Shown piece after piece: positions 34,601 to 47,000 of a stretch of 64,000 nt of DNA. The notes beneath the pieces are model-generated. The model saw nothing but the letters and a program-made list of their open reading frames with translations, did no database searches and was not told where the DNA came from. Numbering within the stretch: position 1 is the stretch's first letter; every line of letters starts with the position of its first letter. A program made the position numbers and the translations under genes. This DNA comes from Talinum fruticosum (lineage: Eukaryota > Streptophyta > Magnoliopsida > Caryophyllales > Talinaceae). Where the stretch lies: NCBI GenBank assembly GCA_021018815.1, contig JAITYX010000032.1:6599501-6663500 (forward strand). Reading direction: 5' to 3'.

Positions 34601-37600
34601 AAGACTAGTGGATCATCTTTGTTAGCACGCAAATGAAGCCAATCGAGCTCCAACACAAGTGTTCCAGGAAATTGGGGCTGTAAAAGGGAATTTGCTAAGG
34701 GGTCTGGTGAGTCCTGCATATTCAGCAATAGTATCATTAAAACAAAGTAATGAAGATTAATTTAAACCCCTCCCCCTCGCCCCCGACAAAAAATGGATCC
34801 TCAACTTGTTGAATTAACAAAAGCAATTATTCAGTCGAGCAGGAGTTGCTTCAATGGCATTGACAAAAAGGACAACAAATTCATAAACGAAATACATAAA
34901 AATGAGAGGATGGAAATAGGATAGCATAATGGCTTCATAAGTCCATGTACTTCCCTGATTTTCTTATTAGAGGTGACATCAAAAATACAAGAAGGAATAG
35001 AATAAAGTATACTCAGTAAAGGAAAATGAAGATTCCGATAAGACAATTGCTCCACGTACGAGATCATATATAGAAAAGGTGTTGTCATAAAATAGTACAG
35101 CAATGCGCCCTCGAGTCCAATCTCCAGAAACAACAGGTGAAAATTTTATTCTCCTTATTCCTTCTCTATGACAATTGAATGAGGAAGAGTACCCAGTGGT
35201 TACGTCCCACCAACGTATGTTACCTGACTTGTCTCCCATGACCTAAGAAAGAAGAAACTTACTGCCATTGATAAATCTTGAATATTTCCTTGTTCAACAC
35301 CATACTATTGTAGTGAATAACAAGAAAACATACCACATGAGGAAGGCGGTATGCCATGGCTGTGATCAACCCATCAGATGAAACAAATGAAGAAGAAGGC
35401 CACTTTGGTCTGATGACAAGCATATTAGTCAGAAGAACAAAAGAAACAACAAAAATCCAGCATAATTAGTAGCACTAGAAGCACTAACAATGACAATCCA
35501 GACAAACAATAGTGATCCACCTGAAGGTAGGCTCTGATGAAGATGTATTCAACATTCTACTGGCTCAGCAAAGAGGTAATAAAGTTCATTCACTAGCAGC
35601 AGGATGGAGAAGAAAAATCAAGCCACAAAACAAGCTTCTTAGCAGCCGGTCCAAAGTTGAATGTTGGTATTTTGGAAGACATGTTGTCTATATATCCTCC
35701 TTTGATTACTTCAACTTTTGTATTAGTTCGACTTTGATTTCTATATGTTTTCTCTCCAGAAGTTACTAGAGGATATTGTTAGATCAATGCATTGAGCCAA
35801 TATTCAATACTTGATATGATTGGTTATAGTTTATACAAAGATACTGAGAAGACACAACTACCCAAGTCACAAAATGCTTTGGGTTGAAAGCATAACAACG
35901 TACAGTTGCAAGCATATTGAATTGTCATAACATTCCATATGCCAACTTCCTGTTTTGTTGGTGCCTTGAGGATGGCAACAGTGAATGGGAGACTTTTGAG
36001 GAGCACTATACACTTGGAGAGGAGAATATACTTTCATGTGCAATGATCTTAACAATGAAGATATCCTCAATAGAAAAAGTGGAAAAGAATGGCAAAGTCC
36101 AACATAGACTAGATCCATATGTGGGAGAACCCAATGTAATGCAAGCACTTGCTTGAAAAAGAGGATGCAATTCCTAATAACACATTCTAAAGAAAAGAAA
36201 ACTTGATGTGTGTGAGTTGGGTTTGAATCCTAGCTACTCCATTGAAATACTAGGCAGAAGTACAGGTATCAATTTGGCTGCTGGGTGAAGTAAGTCTTCA
36301 CTTTGGCTGGAGCCACTGCTGTAGCCTACTCCTCTGCAGATATGCTAAATGGCTGGGAGGTGATACTCATTACTGGGCCATTTGGGGGAATGGTTGATGT
36401 TTTCAAGTTTGTGATTGAGTTGCTTGGATGTGAGCTTTAATCTTTTGGAATCAGGTAACCCATACATCTCTAGAAGACAAGTGTTGTCTTGATATCCACT
36501 AATTAGCTAGAAGTGGTGCATAGTTTCACAACAATGCTACATGTCTTTATGACCAATTAGTATTGCAGCAGCAGTTCCTTTTGACTTTCTTAAGTTGGGT
36601 AGTGACATAGTTATGAGGAACACTTCTTGATCGCTTAGTTGGGAATGCAGATCATTACTTATGGCCCAAATTTAGTCTAATTTAGGCTTCGGATTGCTTG
36701 TTTTCGCAACGCGGATTGCAGGAGTATGAAGCGTTACCAGTAACTATGGGTAGTGAACATGCTATCAACCAAAAATTGTTGAAAGCCCACTTAGGTGGAC
36801 AGGTAAGGAATGATGGGGATGCCATGCTTGTAGCTTGATTCCCTTGAGATGGTCTTTTAGTAAGTCATTCCGCTTTTGGTATGTATTCATGGTTCTGCGG
36901 TAGCATAATGTAATTGGTAAATGGAGTTTTGTGATACTGCAGCCCCCACCCCCCTTCTGCTTCTATTTTGACATCACCACGTACAAATGGGAGTTTCTTT
37001 TTGCTTTTTCACGAAAAAGCTGAAATCAACTCAATAATCCCAACAAGTATGCGCTTGAAAAAAATCTCTCAATAAATTAATCCACAGATACTAATTACAT
37101 GAATAGATTAATGAGGTAGCAATTGAGATGCTTTTATTGCCGCTAATCCCTCGGTCAAGGGAAATGTTTATAGGGGGTTGAAATTTGAATTTAGTTGACG
37201 TGTGTACCTAATGAGAATTACCTGAAGTCTTTGATTCTTCGTCCTTGGACCTCAAAAACTCCAAGTGCACCATTCACTAGTGCAAAAGCAAAACTCTCGG
37301 AACTATCATCCTGAGATCCATCAGGAGCTGCTGGTTCTGCATTTCAGGGTATCTTTCCTGTGTAAATAGTGACACTAAAGCAGCGCGAATATATTATCTG
37401 TCTTTGTAGAAAGAAATAAAAATTCAAACTTACTAGGATCTTCAGAAGATTCATTTGTTGGGGCCCCTGGGGATGATGGTGCACCTGGAACGCCAATGAT
37501 GCGATCCTTTAAGGATATAGAAGATTGCCTGATTGGTGCAGATGGTCGAGGAAATGTTGGCAGAGTCCACTCTAATACAGTAAATGGAAGTGCTAGTGAT

Positions 37601-40600
37601 CTAAGCTACAAATGAAGGAGCCATAATGTATCACAACCACAATAGTATACTGCTGAAATCAAGCCAAAAGAAAGTAGCAAACTAGACTAGATTAGACTAC
37701 AGGATTGTTCAGAAAGAAACATGAGACTCAAATAGAAGGCATTTTGGATCATAGAAGTGACTTGGAACATAAGTGGATTTTGCAGGAATGGTCAAGCTAG
37801 TGGCATTTCCAAAAGCAACACCCTTGGCATATTTCAAAGATAGAAGATTCAACAGGTTTTTTCTCTTGCTTGTTTAAAAATAGAAGAATGAATAGGTTTT
37901 TCCTTTTGCTTTTAATTTAAAGGAAGATACGTGGAAAAAAAAGAATTTCAAACATGGCCTTGGTACAAGTAACCCCCCTCCCCCACCATCACCCACCACC
38001 AACGAAAAAAAAAAGATTCTACCAACATCTTCTGAAATAGACTACTTTAGTTAGGATCAAATTGAGGAATTCAGTAAGAGAGCCAGCCAGTAATCTAATA
38101 CAATTTCTCCATGATTGAGACTTGAGAGCCATAAGCTTCAAATATTATATTAGGAAAAGCCCTGATAAAACCTTAAAAATAATAGCTAATAACTAGCAAT
38201 GCCAAGCTGCAGTGAGGGAACAAAAGCACTTTCAAATGGTGCAAGCGTAAACATAAAAAATAGATGTGTTTTTTATAACTTATAAACAGATATAGAAGAA
38301 TGAGAAACACAGAGAACAATCTATCAAAGGTTTTTACAGCTGACCATGATTGGGTTCTTTGTCATCGCCCACACCTCCACAGGAGCATCACGGAACAAAA
38401 TTAGCAGATATCTGTAAATTTGAACCAGCAGGTTAACACTTGTTAAGGATATTTAATCGCCAACATTTTTTAAAAAAGAAAGAGTGAAAGAAAAGAAAAG
38501 AGGACAGCAAAAGAAATGAAGACTTCCATGAGGAACTGGAAAAACAACAAAAAAATAATTAGGCTCACCAATCCGTAACTAAATCGACTTCTACACACTA
38601 CTCCTAAGGTGAAAAGAGAAATCCTCTCACTGAGGAAGATATTTTTGTTTACTATTTTCAACTGGAGTTTGCAATGGGGAAGAACAGAAAATGTGAAATC
38701 ATAATCCAAGAGAAGCACATTCTCTCCCTAGTAAATTACCCAGACTCTTCATCCTAAGGTCTGACAAACTGGTCCTTCAGTACATAATGCTAGCTCATCA
38801 TAAAATACACACAGGACTTCCCGAAATAACCATGCCATGGACGATTCTAGTTAAAAACTCTCCCCAGGTCTAGTTAAACACAGCTCCTGGTAATAACACT
38901 TAATAGTGTAATGTGCCCCTCAGAGTCTGCCTATTGTTTCCCACACTAATACAAAAGAGGTTAAATAAAAGGTAACTTCTCTTGATGTTAGAAGTTAGAA
39001 CTAGTTGTTCCTCGATGACATGACTATGGTCAGCATGAAAAGCTAGGGCAAAACTTCCTCGAATAGCCCCAGACAAGTGTCAACCATTACAAACTTATGA
39101 GTGTTGTATACCACATTTTTGCTATATGTACACCAGAATTTTACAACACCTAAATGGGATACACGCTCATTAAAGCGTGATATATGAACAATCAACTCCC
39201 TTTTATATGTTCGTGTTTACTAACACTGGCCCTATTTTCCCCACTTTTTTGTTACTTTTTATTTATCATAGCAACTTTCATTTTCTCTGTGATTCCCACA
39301 AGGATAATTTTTCCTAGCAGGACAGTTGAAAAAGCTCATTAATAAACTGGACATTACCTAACCTATAATAGGTTTAAACCATTCCAAAAGTGGGAAACTC
39401 CATCTTATCTATCTCCTTTGGACTGACATGGTTGTGCCCCTACAGGGAAAATGCCTACTTCAGATGCTCGATCAGAAGTGGATCATGTATATCTAATACG
39501 TTTCCATTCACCTGTCTATCTTGTCCTAGTATGTACTTCGAATGGCAACAATAACCTTGTGACTCCATGAATAGCTTGCTTTCATCGGTAAGTGAAATAT
39601 AATTCTTCAATTGCACCTTGTCAAAAGTGAGATGACTATACTTTTCTACGTAGTGTCATCTGCAAGAAAGATGGAAAGAAGTCTCCCCTACTTTTCAAAG
39701 AACTTAAATGTTTTATGTTAGCCCATGAATAGCAGCCAGCCCAAGGCTGCAATCTGAATTCGAAGATAAGATTCGAGCTTCCATTATTCTCAGCCAGCTT
39801 TAGTAGTAGGTGAATTGGTTGAGTCAGATGTCATCACAATAAGCTCATGGAGACCAGCCACAATAGACGGATCCACACAAACATGTCATCTGTCCACAAT
39901 CATGCATGCAGAAGACACACCAAACTGCTTTTAATTTTCTAGATAAATTTGTGCAGAGGAATCTTCAGCTAGACATCAAGAAATCACAATTTATTACCAT
40001 TGCTTGGAGTTGCAAGAGAGAACAAATTCCTAGTGTATTAATCCTTCACCTTCACTAATGACCTTTCCATATGCAAGCATCTCTTCAGGCATTGATGGTT
40101 TCTTCCCGGCTCCAACAACGTATCGTTCAAAACCCAATTTCATAAAATGCATGTCTTTAAGAATGAGCTGTCGAACATATGAACCCCGCTGAAGTGCTGA
40201 CTACTCTTTCCTTCAGTTAATTCATTGTTAACTCATCACGCAACCAGCATGACAACAAAAGCCTTGTACAGTTGCCTCTTTCCACAAAAAGATTAAATAC
40301 CTGATGTCAAAGTTGCAATTCCCTTATGAGCCATCAGCTCCAAACAACATCATTTTGATTATCCACTTGAATAGCAATTCTTCAGGCTCCGTCCATTCAC
40401 TCCCAACTGTCTAATTACTCTAAACTGAACTTTAACCTCAATTGCTACCTAAACCAAAAACTTATGCTGCAGAAATAGAATGGAGAAGGCTCTCGTGCTA
40501 TAGCTTTACCTACCACAATGTTCAACTGTACAAGCATGTATGGAATGTGAAGGAGGAAGCTTAAAAGTGCTTGCAACCAATGGCTTCAAGTTTTAAAGGC

Positions 40601-43600
40601 CCCAGACATTCTCTTGCAGTCAGCTCCCAAACTTCAGAGAGATGAAGCACTTCTGGGGTTTTTGGACTTCTTAATTTCAGCATTCACACTTCGCAATATT
40701 TCTCTAGGATTAATATTGGACCTCACTAAGCAAGTCGATAACAAATTATGCTCACTGCATCCCTTTGTCAGGTTGCATTGCAGTATTTATTAGCCATAAG
40801 AAAACTGACCAAGATACCCCAGAAAAGCATGGAGTAAACTATATGTAATTCTACTAGTGTTTTTATTTGAGAGAAACACAAACACGAGGCAAAAATCCAA
40901 GAATAACAGAGAATTCATCCATGGGTGCAAGTCATATTCAGATTCAGTCTTAACCTTCCAGATGAGGAGGCTCTCAGAGCTCGAATTGGTGCCCTTTCAG
41001 GCTTTTGAAGAACTCGGAATGTCCTGTTAAGGCCGCTTCTGACACAGGTTACGACAATCTTATTAATATAGCCTCCAGTTTTTTCATTTGCCTGTGACCA
41101 CCCAAACACCACCATTGGTATGAGACATGAAATAAGCAAGATATACGTATACCACTCGTCTAATCAACAAGCAGTGTGACATGAAGAGAATAATTAGAAA
41201 AAGAAAAGGAATAACAAATTGATCCAAGTTAGACGACAAACATGCACAATGTAGTGTGTGAATGTCATAACTGAAACTTGTTTTACCTGGTTGTAAGAAA
41301 AAGAGACCAATCGAGAATTTCCGAGCCATCGTAATCCCCTTACAGCCCTACTATGAACAGAAAAACAGGCTGCAATGGCATTGGCAGAAACATCAATGAT
41401 TTCAATCGTGCCACTTTGTGTACCCAGAGCAACCAGTGGAACGGTTACAGCAGGATTGTTCCCACCACCTTTTGCAGAAAGGGGAAAAAATTGCAAAACT
41501 CAATGACAAGGATTTTCAACATTATAAACAACTCAAATTTCAAAAGAAAGGGAATTTAAGAGAGAATGAAACTAACGAGCCAAAGTAGCTGTTAAAGAAG
41601 GGGATGGTACAGCAAGCGCGATCACTGTTGAAGAAAGAAGATGAAGGTGTCCAACTAAGATTACCTGCAAAGTAAAATGGTCTGTGAGTAAGCACATAAA
41701 CACCAACTTATTATTTATTCAGGGGTGATGTTCAACCTTAAACAATATGTCTTCCTGGATGACATTCGATTTAGAAGAGCTCTCTCTTCCACTGACATAT
41801 TTTTGTTCTTGGACTGTAACAGATCCCTCAACAATGTCATTATCAGTATTTGTCACTATAATGTGTCATCCATTATCATTTGCAGCTAATTTCAAATATT
41901 ACCTACCTTTGGAACTGTTGTCATCCTGCTCTGCAGTTACAAGCCAGTTCCATATCTTTCCATCATCAGAAATAGAGATCAGATGAGTATTTGAAGCAGG
42001 AGGCCCCTCATCGCAGAAGTCAAAAGGACTATTGTAATCCTCATCATCAAAAGGAGTATGAGGCATATCGGAGTAAATATTGCCAACATTTTGAAGAGGA
42101 CAATCGGACTGACAGATAACAGCAGCAAGAATAGTAGGAGAAGGGACAGTGGAGCCAACTGAAGGCATCAATTCTTGTGTTATACACATCGTGTATGCCT
42201 GTTCACCTCTGCGATAAAACCCCAGGGAAGCTTCAATACAGCATGATTACATCTAGAAATGCATCTTGTGATCACCAAATGCCACTAAGCCTAGTGGGAA
42301 AAGGCTTGATATGGTTATTATCAATTATAAGACAAATATAGATGATGCCATGACGGAAAATCCCTTCTCAGATCTTTCATTATGTGGTACTCACTTGTGC
42401 TGGTTATCTATTTATTTCTTATTTTTGTACTTATTTGTTCATCCTTTGTACTTCTAGTCTCATGGTTTGCATATGTATATTTGGTTACCTATATGAAGGT
42501 GACGTTCGGTACATATGGGAATTAGTTTATGAATTTTCATTCTCTTATTAGTATGTGAGTGTTTGATATTTTAGTTATTCACATTTTCATCTGCCAGAGA
42601 CTACAATTTTACTACCGAAATGTATATATGCCAAAAGCTAACGAAGGAATCAAATTCAATAAGACCATTTGTAAACATTGAAATATAATTACAAATAATC
42701 AAAAGATCATATTAAGAACTAACCATCATGATTCATGATCACCATTATCATGATCCTCACCATAACAAGAAGAAGAAGAAGAAGAAGAAGACATGAAATC
42801 AAGGAGAATTGAAGGAGGATCTTACTCTCGTCTCTTCCAAGTGCTGAGCTTCCCATCAAGATGAACACCATACAACAGCCCCCTACAGGGATCTGGCAAG
42901 ATATCCAGGAACTTCCCTCCCCGCGGCAAACTCGATACAAAGAGCGTCGTCTCATACTGCAAATCGAACACCACAAGCTCCCTCGGAAACGACACGAACA
43001 GAATGTGCCGCCATTCTATAGAGAACGAGCATTTCGCCGGATACGTGGGAAAAATCGCCGATGCCGGCGAATTGGGGCTTCCTCCGGCCAAATCTCTCTC
43101 CAATTTCTCCAACTCCTTCGAGTCAGTTTGAATCCGGAGTTCCTTGAAGACGACGTCATCCTCTGAATCTCCCATCACTTTCACGGAATAGAGGAAACCC
43201 TTGAGCCCTAGGGCGCAGAAATGGCGAGAATCGAAAGGGTCGCGGCGAATACAAGAAACGAATTCCCGCTTCGCATCGAACTTGAAGAAGCACTTCCCGG
43301 AGGAGGTGCAGTAGAGAGAGAAAATGTGGGGGCCGTTAATGGCGGCGAGGATCCACGTGTCGACCCGCGATTGGACCCAGCAGATGTCCTGAATGCCTAG
43401 CTTGAGGGAGTCGTCTGTGTCGAAGAAGAGGAGAGGGAGCGGGCGCGGAGGTCGAGGAGGAAGAGTCTCCCGTGGCGGTCTCCGGCGGCGAGGACGAGGT
43501 GGGACGAGAGAGAGTGGACGTCGGTGGTGGAGAGGATGTCGATGTGGCGGAGGAGGGAGTGCGGGGCCCACCGGACGGAGGTGACGAAGGGAGAGAGAGT

Positions 43601-43845
43601 AGAGGAAGAAGAGGAGGAGGAGGATGAAGGAGGGGTGGAGATAGAAGGAGGGGGATAGGGATGACGGTGACGAGCTGCATGGAGCGAGTGTCGACGACGG
43701 ATACGGAGCTCCCGGAGGCGTAGGCGAGGAGGCCGGAGGCGGCGATGTCGGCTGCGCCGCCGTTGTTCCGGCCAGGAGGGCCGGGCAAGGTGGACTCCCA
43801 TTTGGGGTCGATCTGGGGTCGAGGGATATTCATCGTCATCGCCAT
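28641..43845 (-). CDS. WDR11: WD-repeat protein 11 homologue (21 exons, two apparent frameshifts in exon 1)
   Basis: Exons: 43845-42826, 42208-41907, 41855-41737, 41664-41577, 41468-41287, 41091-40955, 38411-38345, 37605-37434, 37336-37222, 35409-35334, 35242-35060, 34713-34553, 33617-33512, 33012-32808, 32709-32423, 32304-32183, 31053-30909, 30825-30733, 29826-29753, 29270-29217, 28953-28641. Phases agree at every junction. Signatures include LPGPPGRNNGG, LLAYASGSSVSVVDTRSMQL, CIRRDPFDSRHFC, THLISISDDGKIWNWL, LVALGTQSGTIEIIDVSANA, GNIRWWDVTTG, LVLELDWLHLRANKDDPLVL, ISVGNLEAAVSLLL-like, WTDAATLAAAHL and YQRKLVHLCMDS. They match plant WDR11 over its length (about 1340 residues). Human WDR11 forms a vesicle-tethering complex at the trans-Golgi; the plant role is little known. 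Exon 1 lacks one base near 43650-43654 and one near 43429-43439, so its three conserved parts lie in three frames. Intron 17 uses a GC donor. Confidence 0.95.
29041..29150 (+). mobile_element. Au-SINE-like fragment in a WDR11 intron
   Basis: tgaatgggtaaggttgcctacat followed by gatctccctagaccttgc resembles the conserved 3' part of plant Au-type SINEs (GGGTAAGGCTGCGTACA ... CCCCAGACC). Short and diverged. A similar piece (gataaggttacctacatccc) is near 34261. Confidence 0.4.
33786..33960 (+). mobile_element. LINE reverse-transcriptase 3'-end relic in a WDR11 intron
   Basis: A plus-strand frame, antisense to WDR11 within the intron 12 region (33618-34552), reads RSDFIRNGVRREQVGVSLAK, then KWFEYCKRSG and APERR. 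This matches the conserved C-terminal pattern of plant non-LTR reverse-transcriptase proteins (IR...VREKVGVAPI-D-K, then RWFGHV-RRP-DAPVRR). Only this terminal fragment survives. Confidence 0.6.
35410..37221. other. WDR11 intron 9 (1.8 kb)
   Basis: Long intron of WDR11 without a recognisable gene. Short plus-strand open frames (35512-35769, 35917-36156, a stretch near 36330-36440) have no family features. Confidence 0.6.
38412..40954. other. WDR11 intron 6 (2.5 kb)
   Basis: Longest intron of the gene. No coding region or clear repeat recognised; moderate AT content. Confidence 0.6.
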
Positions 43846-43934
43846 TGTCAGGAGATTGAGATCGGAGGTGTGATCTGATGGTGATCTTGATCTTGTTCTG
43901 GGTTTTGATCTGAAATTTCCGCCATTTTGAAATG

Positions 43935-43935
<1 letters not shown>

Positions 43936-43972
<37 letters not shown>
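43936..43972. repeat. (GA)n microsatellite in the WDR11 leader
   Basis: About 18 GA units (CT on the coding strand) around 90-130 bases upstream of the WDR11 ATG, a frequent feature of plant 5' leaders. Confidence 0.9.
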
Positions 43973-43976
<4 letters not shown>

Positions 43977-44059
43977 GAGAGGAGAGAGAAAACCTCGGAG
44001 TTTGACTCGGGACTCGTTTCAGTGCGCGCGCTACTTTGGGTTAACAATCTCTCGATACT

Positions 44060-47000
44060 CCACAATATATACGTTTGCATCCTCCGTTAGGCTTCAATTA
44101 TTATTTAAAAAATAATAATAATTTGTATTCATTATAACACATCAATTATTATTAAAAAATTATTTTCGTCCGTCACCACGGTCTTTTATTTGAACCATAA
44201 ACATAGAGTATTTTTGAGTTTCCAAAAATCAAAAGCATGCATTATTTTCTAGTTTTATTTTAACAGATGTTTCTATTTTATGTCTCCTTTTCTTTTAGAT
44301 TATTTTAGACGTACTTTGAGGGTGCTTTTTAGTTGATTGGAGCGTGCAAAGAGCTTCTTCCGGTCTGTCATAGGAATATCCAAGCTCCAATCTTTTGCAG
44401 ATATAAAATGAATATCCAAGCATTTTTTTGGAGGGTTTATAATGTGTTAGGATATAGAAAGAGAACGGGAATTCAAGGGTGTCGTTTTTTAAAGTTGATT
44501 TTGATCGGAACAATGATTTAATATGTCAAATTATCGATTACGTGCTTACCAGTTAAATTAACCGATCTTCACAAATAAATATTGAAATTCTTTGAATTTG
44601 AACTATTTTGGCATATAAATATTCTCAACGAGAAGAGTATACAAAATTTACAAATATTCTTATTAAAGGTTGTACTATGAGTCAACAAATGAGAATAAGA
44701 GGAGTGTTCAAAACAACATCGGTTATTTTTCTCTATAGAAAAGTTTTATTTTCTTATTTTATTATGAATTTGTTTAAGTATGATATTTATTATAAATATT
44801 GTATACCCTTTAATCAATAAATTTGTTGTAAACTTTTAAAAAATTATATAAAAGGCTAATCAATGTTGTTAGGTAGGTTGTTTCATGTAATTAATGGATA
44901 TTTAGTTCAAATTGAAGCCTTTTTTTTTTTTATTGAAGGTTATAAATTACTCAAATTTCATTTTCACTAAAAAAAGTGCATGTTATATACATCGAGTGTG
45001 ACTGAGGATCAAACTTGTAAGCTTCTTAATTTGAAAAAAAATACATTATAAGTACATGAAGTGTAAAAGTGTTCCTTCATGGACATTTTTAAAAAAAAAA
45101 CAATCACACTAATTATTAGATAATTCTTTTCACAAGGGTTCTACCTAAATTGTCCTCAATTAAAATGGACAGAAAAGTAGAAGAAGAAAGAAAAAAATCC
45201 CAAAACTTAAAATGGGAAATGCATAGACCAAATTTAGCAATCTAATCAGCAGTCTCGATTACCATCTCGATATTGATAGTTGATGAAAATTTGGCTGCAT
45301 CTTCTAAGATAATATTGTGCATCTTGAATGAGTGTATAGATCTTCCATGGAGGACGAATTTCTCCACGCAAAATTCGGATGACAATTTGATTGTCCCCTT
45401 CTATTACTAACGATCGAAAACCTACTTGGATTGCAGCTCTCACCCCATTGCACATTGCGATTGCTTACGCAACCAAAGCGATGCTTGCTCCCAAGTTAGA
45501 AACCTTAGCTTGAATAAATCCGCCATCCCAACTTCTAGTGACAAATCCTCCAGTTGCTGATAAGAAATCTATATTTTCCACTCCATATTCCGTTTATTTT
45601 TTTTTTGTCACTATTTTTGACACAATTATACTTTAGAGAGATAGAGGTAGTATGTCTCACTGTCAAATTAATGGATTGTTCAAAGTTACATAAAAATAAA
45701 CAGAAATTGAATATATAAACAAATAAAAAAGAACAGAAACAAATTTAAAAGAGTAGAAATAAACAAAAATAATTAACAAAATAAAGCATAAATAAATAGA
45801 AAATATAAATAAATAATAGTTTTTATATAATTTCGAACAGAAAGTGAGTACATTTTTACGAGTGACCGCATAATACCATAAACTCCCATCAACATTGAAA
45901 AGCCATCACTTCCCTTAAAAAAGTGGAATGGTATTTGTCAAAGTATTAAAGGAGCTCTCAAAGTCTCCATACATCCTTGAGAAAGAGATTGGGTTTGGGG
46001 GGACCTATCATCACCTTTGTAAATTGGGCTACGTGTCTTAAGTCTTCTATTATTATTTTTTTAATGTTACGTCGAAGTTATTTCATTTTTGTTTCTTTCA
46101 AAACTTATACTAAATATGGCATTCTAGTGTTTTATTTAGTTTATATTAAATTAAGTAAGATTTTATTTAAATTTATCTGACTTAAATTGATACTCACATG
46201 TTTTATGGTGTCGAAATTTAGAAGATACTGATCAATTCAACTATGAACACATGTGGATTTTTTCAAGTAAGGAACACTGATATTGCACAACTTTGTCACT
46301 CGCTTGGTTATAATAAGTAATAAGCTTACATCGACGTTGACTACCACAGTGGTATAATATTTATAAATTGTTGCAAGAGAGTTGGAATTGAATTATGCCT
46401 TTTAAAAAAATTAACCTCTGCACTTTCCTATAAACTAAAAATGATAAAAAAATTGAACATATCTACATTGCTGACGATGCGTTAAATAAGGCCTATTTGA
46501 CCAAATTGTCTTTTTAATTATAATTAAACGTTGAACTAGTCATTAATTAACGTAGATTGACATAATAAAATTAAATATAAATTATTTATCAAATACAAAC
46601 ATAGTAAAATAAATTTTATGAGCCTATGAGAAAGAAAAACTGATATTCTAAAAAATAGTTATTCTAAAGCCATTGATCATTCAATGTCAAATTGTTGGGG
46701 AAAATGGTCAAGACACTAATGGTGTTATTGTCAAACATGGTGTTAATGAAAAGCATGAATTTAGTGAGAAAAACACATTTGCTTGTTTTCTTACCCAAGG
46801 AATCAACACAAATTGATGAAGGGGAGAAATCCTTAATTAGAAAGACTTTATTTATTTTAAAACTCATGAGCCAATAAACTCCTTATGCCTAAAAAAAAAT
46901 GATGTTGAATTCTAAATGGGTTGCACCATATGATTTGATGATTGAATTATCCATCAATTACAAAAGGGTAATCTTTTCTCTTGTGCTTGAGTCAAATGCT

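Noticed and set aside
43393..43584. Plus-strand Gly/Arg-rich frame resembling an RGG protein
   Set aside because: Antisense of the GC-rich, CT-rich part of WDR11 exon 1.
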